In this document: positions 17,743 through 26,078 of the stretch, piece by piece
Position numbering within the stretch: position 1 is the stretch's first letter
Layout of the letters: every line of letters begins with the position of its first letter
Assembly (NCBI GenBank): GCA_037190845.1
Contig: JBBCJI010000045.1
Coordinates: 1-30,348, forward strand
DNA: 30,348 nucleotides
Direction: 5' to 3'
Source of the DNA: JBEBVQ01 sp037190845
Lineage (GTDB): Bacteria > Bacteroidota > Bacteroidia > Chitinophagales > Chitinophagaceae
Made by a program: the position numbers and the translations under genes
Notes under the pieces: model-generated
Database searches by the model: none
Told to the model about the DNA's origin: nothing
What the model saw: the letters and a program-made list of their open reading frames with translations, nothing else

Positions 17743-20700
17743 ATGAATAACAATAAAATACTGTTTTTCTTCTTGTGTTTTTTGTTCCCGCTGATAGCCG
17801 GAGCACAGTTATCGGGAAATTATACCATCAACCCGGCGGGGCTTCCCGCACCCCCTAACTATACATCTTTCGGGGCTGCTGTTACTGCACTGACTTCGCA
17901 GGGGGTATCGGGGCATGTGGTATTTACGGTATCGCCCAACACCTATACAGAGACATTTACCATTACCAATATTCCTGGTACGGGTCCCGGCGCCACGGTC
18001 ACCTTTCAGAGCAACAGCGGACCTGATAACTGCATTATTTCCTTTAACGCTCCGGCCGGCGGTATTGCACAAGGCACGGTGAACCTGCGGGGCGCGAAAT
18101 ATGTATCCTTTAAAGGCATTACCATCCAGAATTTCCAGGCAACAGCCAATAGTGCCGCACTCCATATTTTTGCCGGAGACGGCAGCGGGACTTATGATGT
18201 GCGTGCAGAGTATTTGTCTTTTGATAACTGCCGTTTTATTGTGGATACGACGCTGACCACGGCCCGGTTCGGAGTATTCATTGCGAATAATTCTTCCTGG
18301 AATGGCTACACCCGCCCGGTACTGGCGCATAAGGTCTCCTTTACCAAATGCCTGTTTAAAGGAGGGACGGTTGGTCTGGGTGTGCTGCCATCAGGAACAT
18401 CAAACTGGTATGACAACCCGGTTGACTCTGTTTCTGTGGATAGCTGTGAAGCTGTATTGCAGTATAGCTTCGGAGCAGAGCTGTGGGGGTGTAAGAATGT
18501 AAGCGTCACTAATTCCCGTTTTCACCGCCTTCGTACGGGCAATGGTACTGCCAGCGCCTTGCGATTGTACCAGTCGCTGGAGTTTAACGTACGTAGCAAT
18601 TATATTATTTGTGGCCACCGGATCGGACTTGAAGTGAATCAGTCGGGGAGTCCCGTAACTTTAGGTACATCCTATGCGGTCAATAACTACATATCAGGTG
18701 GTGCCAGCAATGCGTGTGCCTATCTGAGCGGGAGCCGGAATGTGCGGTACTATCATAATACCTTCAGTGCGCTGGGGGCCGGTGGCGTAGGTGTTGATTT
18801 CAACGCGGGCATTGTCGGCAATGAGTTTGTAAATAATATTGTCGAGGCAGGTACGAACAGTAATGTCAATGTGTTCAATTCGCCGAATACAGTGGGAGGG
18901 TTCACTGCGCTTGACTACAATGTGTATTACGGTGCGAACGGTGGCACAGCTCGTTTTTACTGGGGCACGAATCATACGGGCTTGCCTGCCTGGCAGACTG
19001 CTGAGCCGTTGTTTAATGTAAACTCGGTATTTGGCGCTACCGTGTTTGCTCCGGGCAGTCCGGAGATCACAGATCCTGCTACGGCGCGTCCGGGGACAAA
19101 CCTTGGGATCACGACAGATATCTTTGGCCGTCTCCGGGGTACAGCGCCCACCATCGGCGCTTATGAATATGCAAGCCAGCCCGTTCTGCCGCAACCGGGT
19201 CCGTTTATCGTAAAGACGGATACGGTATGTAATCCTCCTGTAAACGACATCCGTTATACTATCAATGCAGTGACGGGAGCAACCGGATACGAATGGCGGT
19301 ATACCGGCAGCACAGTGGTGAACATAAACGGCGTCGGTGCTGGCAATACTTTTACAGGCGGGAGCAACGACACAACGGTACTGGTGAATTTTGGCGCGGG
19401 TGCCACCACCGGCATGCTGATTGTCAATGCGACAAATGCCGGTGTACTGAGTCCTGACCGGTCTACACCAGTGGTGGTACAAACAACACCGTCCCAGCCG
19501 GGTGGATTTACGGCATCGGCTGCTGTTGTTTGCCAGGGGCAGAACAATGTGACATATACGGTACCGAATGTACCGGGTGTTATCTACAACTGGACCTATA
19601 CCGGCGGTACGGGTGCTACCATCAATGGCAGCGGTAACAGCGTTACGGTGAGTTTCAGCACATCTGCCACGAATGGTACGCTGGAGGTGACAGCGACGAG
19701 CAGTTGCGGCACCAGCCCGGCAAGAACTGTGCTTGTGACGGTCAATCCGTTGCCTGCACAGCCCGGCACTTTTACTACATCATCTGCTAACGTATGTGCC
19801 GGGCAGACCGGGGTGGTGTATATGGTTCCCAATGTAGCAAACACTACCTATAACTGGAGCTATACCGGTACGGGAGCTACCATCAACGGCAGCGGCAACG
19901 GTGTTTATGTGGATTTCAATACGACCGCCACCAACGGTGTCCTGAGCGTGACGGCTTCCAATACCTGCGGCACCTCCGCAAGATCAAGAGATATTTCAGT
20001 GACCGTTAACCAGCTTCCTCATGTAACTGTTCACCCCGCTTCCCCTGCGGAAACCTGTATAGGTGATACGGTTACGCTGACAGCCGGCGCAGGCAGCGGC
20101 TACAGCTACCAATGGAAAAATGCTTCCGGTGTCGTGGTGGGCAATGGCTCCGTTTATGATGCCTATATAACGGGGACATACAAGGTTGTTGTTACTACTG
20201 CTGCCAGCTGTAAAGACAGCTCCGGCCCGGTACCTGTAAAAGTGCATCCCCTCCCGCAGGCGCACCTTGAACCGGGGGATACGGCCTTCTGTGCCGGCGG
20301 AGTAATAACACTGTATGTGGTGTCCCCGGATACGGCACTGAGCTACATCTGGAAGAACGGCACAGCAACAATACCGCTGGCCACAGCGGATTTTCTCGAG
20401 ATCACCACATCGGGTGTATATACCGTTGTAGTTAACCGTGCCGGTATGACCGGTTGTACCGATACTACACCGCCGGTAACTGTAACTGCATCTTCCCTGC
20501 CCATGCCGGTTATTGACTGGGATGGCATGTTATTACATGCTACCCCGGGTTATACGGCTTACCAATGGCGCACGGGCGGTCAACCGGTAGCAGGGGCAAC
20601 AGATTCTGTCTATCAGCCTGCTGTAAACGGAACCTATACAGTGACCGTTATGGATACCATCGGTTGCAGCAATACATCTGCAGCAGTAGTGGCAGAACAT

Positions 20701-20961
20701 GTAAGTATTGATCCCGGAACTGTATCGGGGAATGATGTTCATGTTTTTCCGAATCCGGCGAGCCACCTGGTATATATAAATGCCCGGAGCGACATATGGG
20801 TAACGCTGAGCGGTATGGATGGAAAAGTGTTGTATCACCGGGCGTATACCGGCGCTATGGATATAAGTGCATTACCGGATGGTATTTACCTGTTGCGTAT
20901 CGCTACTCCCGGCGGCCTGCTCCTGAAATATGAACGACTGGTAAAAGCAACCCGGTATTAA
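17743..20961 (+). CDS. Adhesin B: one parallel beta-helix unit, PKD/Ig-like repeats, T9SS type A tail
   Basis: This 1072-aa paralogue of the preceding protein has a single helix unit. The start at 17743 gives a clean signal peptide (MNNNKILFFFLCFLFPLIAG, cleavage near AGAQ). The frame is open 29 codons further upstream, but that extension is charged and would bury the signal. The beta-helix spans about residues 23-477, PKD/Ig-like repeats follow from ~485 to ~990 in the same order as in A, and the type A sorting tail contains HVFPNPASH and DISALPDGIYLLRI. The helix unit is clearly homologous to both A copies but more divergent than they are from each other. It is expected to be exported by T9SS. 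The function, adhesion or glycan binding, is inferred. Confidence 0.85.
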   Translation: MNNNKILFFFLCFLFPLIAGAQLSGNYTINPAGLPAPPNYTSFGAAVTALTSQGVSGHVVFTVSPNTYTETFTITNIPGTGPGATVTFQSNSGPDNCIISFNAPAGGIAQGTVNLRGAKYVSFKGITIQNFQATANSAALHIFAGDGSGTYDVRAEYLSFDNCRFIVDTTLTTARFGVFIANNSSWNGYTRPVLAHKVSFTKCLFKGGTVGLGVLPSGTSNWYDNPVDSVSVDSCEAVLQYSFGAELWGCKNVSVTNSRFHRLRTGNGTASALRLYQSLEFNVRSNYIICGHRIGLEVNQSGSPVTLGTSYAVNNYISGGASNACAYLSGSRNVRYYHNTFSALGAGGVGVDFNAGIVGNEFVNNIVEAGTNSNVNVFNSPNTVGGFTALDYNVYYGANGGTARFYWGTNHTGLPAWQTAEPLFNVNSVFGATVFAPGSPEITDPATARPGTNLGITTDIFGRLRGTAPTIGAYEYASQPVLPQPGPFIVKTDTVCNPPVNDIRYTINAVTGATGYEWRYTGSTVVNINGVGAGNTFTGGSNDTTVLVNFGAGATTGMLIVNATNAGVLSPDRSTPVVVQTTPSQPGGFTASAAVVCQGQNNVTYTVPNVPGVIYNWTYTGGTGATINGSGNSVTVSFSTSATNGTLEVTATSSCGTSPARTVLVTVNPLPAQPGTFTTSSANVCAGQTGVVYMVPNVANTTYNWSYTGTGATINGSGNGVYVDFNTTATNGVLSVTASNTCGTSARSRDISVTVNQLPHVTVHPASPAETCIGDTVTLTAGAGSGYSYQWKNASGVVVGNGSVYDAYITGTYKVVVTTAASCKDSSGPVPVKVHPLPQAHLEPGDTAFCAGGVITLYVVSPDTALSYIWKNGTATIPLATADFLEITTSGVYTVVVNRAGMTGCTDTTPPVTVTASSLPMPVIDWDGMLLHATPGYTAYQWRTGGQPVAGATDSVYQPAVNGTYTVTVMDTIGCSNTSAAVVAEHVSIDPGTVSGNDVHVFPNPASHLVYINARSDIWVTLSGMDGKVLYHRAYTGAMDISALPDGIYLLRIATPGGLLLKYERLVKATRY

Positions 20962-20973
20962 AAATGACAAAGG

Positions 20974-21005
20974 CGCCGTACACCTGCTTCTGGTCAGGTC
21001 CGGCG
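20974..21005 (+). terminator. Two-step hairpin between adhesins B and C
   Basis: CGCCG (20974-20978) pairs with CGGCG (21001-21005), and the inner ACCTG (20982-20986) pairs with CAGGT (20995-20999). It fills most of the 72-bp gap between the two genes. There is no T-tract, so it may attenuate rather than end transcription. Confidence 0.4.
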
Positions 21006-21033
21006 ACACCATGCTAAAATAATTGCAACAGCA

Positions 21034-23979
21034 ATGAAGAACTATAGATTAGCCCTGTCAGCTCTGTTAAGTGTCTTGTTCGTAATTCAGGCCAGGGCGC
21101 AGGTAGACACTGTATTCTGGTTTGCAGCACCGGAGATTACCATGAACATATATGGATCTTCCCAGCGTGCAGACCGCCCTGTAATCATACGTATTGCTAC
21201 TTATGCCTCAGCTGCTACCGTTACGATCAGTCAGCCTGCCGGCGGCGGTATGCCCACACAAACTGTCAACATACCCGCCAACAGTACGCAAAGTGTGGAC
21301 CTTACCGCCTGGATTGACCAGATTGAAACCAAACCGCCAAATACACCACTGAACTATGGATTGAAGATCACGGCAACGACACCGGTTTCCGTTTACTATG
21401 ACCTTCGTTCGGAATGTGTGTGTAATACCGAATATTTTGTGCTGAAGGGGCATAATGCTTTAGGTACTGATTTTATCATACCGGCTCAGAACCTGATGGA
21501 AAATGATGTCCGTCCCGGATTGTATACGCCAACGCCTTATTCCTCTTTCGATATTGTGGCAACAGAAAACAATACTACGGTGACGGTCACACCTGCCAAT
21601 GATATTGTCGGCCATGCTGCAGGCAGCACATTTACGGTAACGTTGAATGAAGGCCAGGTCTGGTCTGCCGCAGCCGTAAGCGGCTTGCCTGCAAACCAGT
21701 TGGGCGGTTCAAGGGTTACTTCTGATAAGCCTGTAGCGATTACCGTGAAAGAAGACCTGTTGTTTGCCGTACCAGGTGGACCATATACCGGGGGCTGCGG
21801 AGATGCGGGGGGCGATCAGATCGTACCGGTACACCTGATGGGTACGGAATATGTGGCCATGACCGGGCGTATGAACGGTCCCGGTGACCAGTTGTTTATT
21901 ACGGCGATCCGGAACGGCACCACGGTTACCCGCGACGGAGGTCCTGTACTTACCACGATTAATGCCGGTGAAACATACCGGATCGCTATTGGTGCAGGTG
22001 GCGGTGCTACGTACATCCGTACTTCAGAACCGGTATGTCTCTGGCAGTTAAGTGGTGTGGGTTGTGAGCAGGGTACGGCTCTGATCCCTCAGATCCATTG
22101 CACAGGCAGTTCTGAAATTGCTTATGTCCGTTCCCTGAATGGAAACCTGTATATCAACCTCCTGGTACGGAGCGGCGGTCAGGGGGATTTTCTGGTAAAC
22201 GGCGCTGCCGGTGTTATTACCGCCGCCCAGTTTACAGCAGTATCGGGAACCGCGAACCAATGGTATGCCGCCCAGGTGGAATTCCCATTATCGACTTATC
22301 CCCAGGGTAATGTGATCCGCATATCGAATACTTCTTCCCTGTTCCAGATGGGTGCGCTTGATGCCGGTTCGAACGGAGGTAACTTCGGTTATTTCAGCGA
22401 TTTCGCAGGTGTCCGGGCAGCTATATCTACCCTTTCTCCTTATTTCTGTACCGGGGACGAGATGGCGTTGTTTACCGACACCACGGTTTCTGCTACATAC
22501 AACTGGACCGGCCCGAACGGTTTTTCGAGCAATCAGCCGAACCCCGTCATCCCGAATGTGTCTGTCGCTGATTCTGGTATGTATATTGTAACCGTTTCTG
22601 CTCAGGGATGTACCGCATCAGATACGCTAAACGTGCCTGTATTCGAACGACCGGTTGCAGACCTTGGACAGGATACTTCTTTTTGTGCCGATACGATCAC
22701 ACTTCAGTCATCAGTTCCCTATACCGGCGCTCCGTCTTACCTGTGGAGCACAGCAGCAACAACGCCTTCTATTCAGGCCAGTCTGGCGGGCAGCTACTGG
22801 CTGGCAGTAACCATAAACGGCTGCACCGGGAGCGACACTGTAACGATTACGCTTACCCCGGATTTGATTGCAGATCTCGGCCCTGACCTCGCCCTCTGCG
22901 ACCGCGACACGCCTGTGATCCTTCGCGCTCCGCAGCCTCCCGGCACCCGTTATCTGTGGAGCAACGGCCTTTCGGATACGCAGATGAGCGTGACCCGCAC
23001 CGGAAACTACTGGGTCTTTGTGGAACGCAACGGCTGTACCGGCAGCGACAGTATACATGTGCATGTGGTACGTACTCCGGAAGTGTATATAGGCCGCGAT
23101 ACTACCATCTGTGAGCAAACCCCTTTACAGATCGGGATGGAATTGCCGGGGGCGGTTTATACATGGAATACAGGTGCCACTACCCCGTTTATCTATGTGA
23201 ACACTACCGGCAGCTACCGGCTTGAAATGAACCTGGAGGGGTGTATCGTATCTGATACCATAGATATTATTGCCATGCCGGCCCCGCAAACAGATCTCGG
23301 CCCCGACGGGGATATTTGTCCGGAACAAACGATCATACTGAATGGGAGCGACGGAGGTAACAATACCTATGTGTGGGGTACGGGCGAGACTACTCCTTCC
23401 ATACCGGTAACATCAGCCGGACGCTACTGGATACAGGTAACGTCTGAGTACGGCTGTACGGGATCGGATACCATACTGCTGGCTTACTATCCGGAACCGG
23501 TTATCTCCCTCGGAGCAGATACGGTGGTGTGTGAAGAAACACCGTTGCTGCTTACTTCGTGGTATACCAACACGGATTCTGTTATCTGGTCGGACGGGCG
23601 CACCGGCTATACATTAACGGTACAATACGGAGGGACTTATGTGGCCACCGCCGTTAACAAATGCGGTATGGCTTCTGATACGATCGAAGTGCGGCAGATC
23701 TTCTGCGACATATGGCTGCCGAACGTATTTACCCCGAACGGAGACGGTATCAATGATGTCTTCCGTGTGCTGGGTAACACCGGGCGTATGGACGGATTCA
23801 AGCTGAGTCTTTTCAACCGCTGGGGGCAGCTTGTATTTGTAACTACGGATAAGTACCAGGGCTGGGACGGCACGCAGAAAGGTAATGCGGCGCTGCTGGG
23901 AACATATGTGTATATGCTCGAGTATAACATAGACGGACGACCTTACCTGCAGAAAGGAAATTTTCATCTGCTGAGGTGA
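21034..23979 (+). CDS. Adhesin C: IgGFc-binding-like head, Ig-like repeats, T9SS type B (gliding-associated) tail
   Basis: This 981-aa secreted protein has a signal peptide ending near ARAQ (residue ~23). Residues ~25-465 resemble the IgGFc-binding N-terminal domain family (PF17517 style): KITATTPVSVYYD, an ALGTDFIIPAQN segment, NNTTVTVTPA and RVTSDKPVAITV. An Ig-like domain at ~470-540 (YNWTGPNGFSSNQ, DSGMYIVTV) is followed by five units of ~70 residues, each opening with DLG/YIGxDxxxC and containing a YLWS/TG-type core. The C-terminal ~90 residues (LPNVFTPNGDGINDVFRV, FNRWGQLVF, KYQGWDGT, GTYVYMLEY) are the CHU_C / gliding-motility-associated type B sorting domain. The last 369 codons match adhesin E closely. 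The role is likely adhesion or matrix binding; binding to antibody is not implied by the family name. Confidence 0.85.
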   Translation: MKNYRLALSALLSVLFVIQARAQVDTVFWFAAPEITMNIYGSSQRADRPVIIRIATYASAATVTISQPAGGGMPTQTVNIPANSTQSVDLTAWIDQIETKPPNTPLNYGLKITATTPVSVYYDLRSECVCNTEYFVLKGHNALGTDFIIPAQNLMENDVRPGLYTPTPYSSFDIVATENNTTVTVTPANDIVGHAAGSTFTVTLNEGQVWSAAAVSGLPANQLGGSRVTSDKPVAITVKEDLLFAVPGGPYTGGCGDAGGDQIVPVHLMGTEYVAMTGRMNGPGDQLFITAIRNGTTVTRDGGPVLTTINAGETYRIAIGAGGGATYIRTSEPVCLWQLSGVGCEQGTALIPQIHCTGSSEIAYVRSLNGNLYINLLVRSGGQGDFLVNGAAGVITAAQFTAVSGTANQWYAAQVEFPLSTYPQGNVIRISNTSSLFQMGALDAGSNGGNFGYFSDFAGVRAAISTLSPYFCTGDEMALFTDTTVSATYNWTGPNGFSSNQPNPVIPNVSVADSGMYIVTVSAQGCTASDTLNVPVFERPVADLGQDTSFCADTITLQSSVPYTGAPSYLWSTAATTPSIQASLAGSYWLAVTINGCTGSDTVTITLTPDLIADLGPDLALCDRDTPVILRAPQPPGTRYLWSNGLSDTQMSVTRTGNYWVFVERNGCTGSDSIHVHVVRTPEVYIGRDTTICEQTPLQIGMELPGAVYTWNTGATTPFIYVNTTGSYRLEMNLEGCIVSDTIDIIAMPAPQTDLGPDGDICPEQTIILNGSDGGNNTYVWGTGETTPSIPVTSAGRYWIQVTSEYGCTGSDTILLAYYPEPVISLGADTVVCEETPLLLTSWYTNTDSVIWSDGRTGYTLTVQYGGTYVATAVNKCGMASDTIEVRQIFCDIWLPNVFTPNGDGINDVFRVLGNTGRMDGFKLSLFNRWGQLVFVTTDKYQGWDGTQKGNAALLGTYVYMLEYNIDGRPYLQKGNFHLLR
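22873..23979 (+). repeat. C-terminal module shared with adhesin E (copy in C)
   Basis: This 1107-bp segment, including the stop codon, encodes four Ig-like units and the type B sorting tail. It aligns to 27351-28457 at a constant offset of 4478 with equal length. Protein similarity is high throughout, while synonymous sites have drifted. Confidence 0.8.
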
Positions 23980-24060
23980 GCACTGTTCCGAAGCAGGCTG
24001 CTTTGATTTAGTGAGTCCTTGGTCTTTAGTAGCAGGCATCAGAGTGTTTGATTTAATAAT

Positions 24061-24096
24061 CATGACTTGATGCTTATTATTCACGACTTGATACTT
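24061..24096 (+). promoter_or_regulatory. 15-bp direct repeat with 21-bp period upstream of gene D
   Basis: CATGACTTGATGCTT (24061-24075) and CACGACTTGATACTT (24082-24096) match at 13 of 15 bases. They are exactly 21 bp apart (two helical turns) and end 22 bases before the ATG at 24119. It could be an operator for a dimer bound to one DNA face, or simply one of the CTTGATACTTG low-complexity repeats seen in Bacteroidota. It does not match the classical LytTR-site consensus. Confidence 0.35.
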
Positions 24097-24118
24097 GTAC
24101 GATTAATCCATAACTAAC

Positions 24119-26071
24119 ATGAAATATTCTTTTTTGTTTTTCTTATTGAGTTCCCAGGCAGCCATATGTCCTTTATCGGCGCAGCAAGCGGATTGGGTAT
24201 CGCTTGCCACCTCTGAAGTAGAACTGAATGATGTGACCGCCCAGCGGATTTATGTATCTGATGTCAATAACGATCATTACCCCGATGTTGTAGTTATATC
24301 GGGGCCGGCTTATATCGGCACACAGGATAATCTGCAGGTATATCTGAATATCCCTGCCGCGTCTTCTTCAGGGAGCAACGGACGGATGTTTGCGAACGTT
24401 ACAGAGACGTCGGGCATCAATGCCAGCCCATCTGCGTCAGAGGGTAATAGCCTCAGCCTGGGCACGACCGTTGCTGCGCTGGCAGACGTGAATAATGACG
24501 GGAATGTGGATGTCGTCCGTGGAAATTACTACGGATCTTCGCTCAGCAGCTATACGGATCATGGCGATCGCTGCGAGGTATTGCTCGGCGACGGCACAGG
24601 GCGGTTTACCCTTGTGCCGGACAACGGTCTGCGTGAGTTGGGGCTGATCAATCCGGTGGGGTTCTCCTTTCTTGATTATGATAAGGACGGGAAGCTCGAT
24701 CTGTTCATCGCCCGCTGGTTCCATGATTATGGCCAGAATCAGTGGAGTGCAGGTATACTTATGAAAGGCAACGGCGACGGCACGTTCACCAATATGAGTG
24801 TATCGGCGGGGATTACCCAGCAGGAGCCTATGTTCGGATCTTGTGTAGTAGACTGGAATAACGATGGCTGGCCGGATATAGCCACGGCTCCTTATTGCCG
24901 TACGAACGGCCAGCTTTGGAAGAACAATGGCAATGGTACATTTACGAATGTGGCGACCCAGACCGGGTATAACGCACGGTATATGAACGGAGACAATGGC
25001 CAGACGCTGTGTATGTGGGGGAGCATGCCCGAGGATTTTGATAATGACGGGGATATGGACTTCTTTTTTTCGCTGGTGCATGGCGGCAATGATGCCGGGG
25101 AAGGACATTCCACGATCGTGACCAACGGAGGTGGATCCGCGGATTACCGGCTCGACTGGGCGCTTGACCGGATCAGCCGCAAACCGCCGATGTCTTCACA
25201 TAACGGTGACTATGACGGCTCATGGCTGGATATAGATAATGACGGCCTGGTAGATCTTGCGATGACGCAGGGCCATTATCAGCCTGCTACAGACCGGTTG
25301 TATGTGTTTCATCAGCAACCGGATCATACTTTCCCCGACGCTACCGGTGCATTAGGACTGGTGATACCGGAAGCCCGTAATGTCCACCAACTGGAAGCGG
25401 TGGATTACGACCTGGACGGCGATGATGATATCCTGTTCTGCAAGAATGATCACCCCAGAACGTTGCATCTGGTACGGAATGATATCGGCCATACGAAAAG
25501 CTGGACGGCGGTACGGCTGACAGCGCCGTCGGGTGTCAATCGTGATTGCATCGGAGCGAGGATCGTAGTGTATGCGGGTAGTCTGGTACGTACCCGGGAA
25601 GTATATGCGGGTCGTGGTAATGGTGCGGGTCAGCAGCCGCTGGCATTGGTATTTGGCCTGGATGACCGTACGACGATAGATTCGGTACGTGTACACTGGC
25701 CGGATGCAGCGGCAACGGTGACAACAGTCCGGAACCCGCCTGTCAACCGTTATCTGGAAATTACAGGTAACGGATTAACAGTTCCTCAGACAGAACAGAT
25801 ACAGCCTGAGATACGCCTGAAAGTATATCCTAACCCGGCGGATAAATTTATCCTGGTACAGCTGGAAGGAAAAAAAGATGACAAACCATCTTCTGTAATG
25901 GTATATGACCTCACCGGGCGACAGATAGCAGGGCAGGAGTATGTTTCAGGGGATGAAGTTGCTTATTTTTCCATAGACAATATCCCCGCAGGTTGTTATC
26001 TGGTCAGGGTAACAACCCAACGGGGAGCCACATTAAGCAAGTCTTTTATTAAAGGATACAGCATTAAATAG
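24119..26071 (+). CDS. Protein D: FG-GAP/VCBS propeller with ASPIC/UnbV domain and T9SS type A tail
   Basis: This 650-aa secreted protein of the CRTAC1-like family has a signal peptide ending near PLSAQ (residue ~21). Seven calcium-loop motifs of the DxNxDGxxD type are visible: DVNNDHYPD (from residue 48), DVNNDGNVD, DYDKDGKLD, DWNNDGWPD, DFDNDGDMD, DIDNDGLVD and DYDLDGDDD. They fit a seven-bladed integrin-alpha-like propeller. Residues ~461-555 match the ASPIC/UnbV domain (WTAVRLTAPSGVNRDCIGARIVVYAG, VREVYAGRGNGAGQQP-like core, DSVRVHWPD). The tail from ~569 (VYPNPADK, IPAGCYLVRVTT) is a type A sorting signal. The gene ends only 7 bp before gene E, so the two are very likely co-transcribed. 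Ligands are unknown; calcium-dependent surface binding is inferred. Confidence 0.85.
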   Translation: MKYSFLFFLLSSQAAICPLSAQQADWVSLATSEVELNDVTAQRIYVSDVNNDHYPDVVVISGPAYIGTQDNLQVYLNIPAASSSGSNGRMFANVTETSGINASPSASEGNSLSLGTTVAALADVNNDGNVDVVRGNYYGSSLSSYTDHGDRCEVLLGDGTGRFTLVPDNGLRELGLINPVGFSFLDYDKDGKLDLFIARWFHDYGQNQWSAGILMKGNGDGTFTNMSVSAGITQQEPMFGSCVVDWNNDGWPDIATAPYCRTNGQLWKNNGNGTFTNVATQTGYNARYMNGDNGQTLCMWGSMPEDFDNDGDMDFFFSLVHGGNDAGEGHSTIVTNGGGSADYRLDWALDRISRKPPMSSHNGDYDGSWLDIDNDGLVDLAMTQGHYQPATDRLYVFHQQPDHTFPDATGALGLVIPEARNVHQLEAVDYDLDGDDDILFCKNDHPRTLHLVRNDIGHTKSWTAVRLTAPSGVNRDCIGARIVVYAGSLVRTREVYAGRGNGAGQQPLALVFGLDDRTTIDSVRVHWPDAAATVTTVRNPPVNRYLEITGNGLTVPQTEQIQPEIRLKVYPNPADKFILVQLEGKKDDKPSSVMVYDLTGRQIAGQEYVSGDEVAYFSIDNIPAGCYLVRVTTQRGATLSKSFIKGYSIK

Positions 26072-26078
26072 CATTTAC

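Noticed and set aside
24061..24096. Canonical LytTR-binding site
   Set aside because: The 21-bp spacing fits, but the half-sites lack the GTT core of the known consensus in either orientation.
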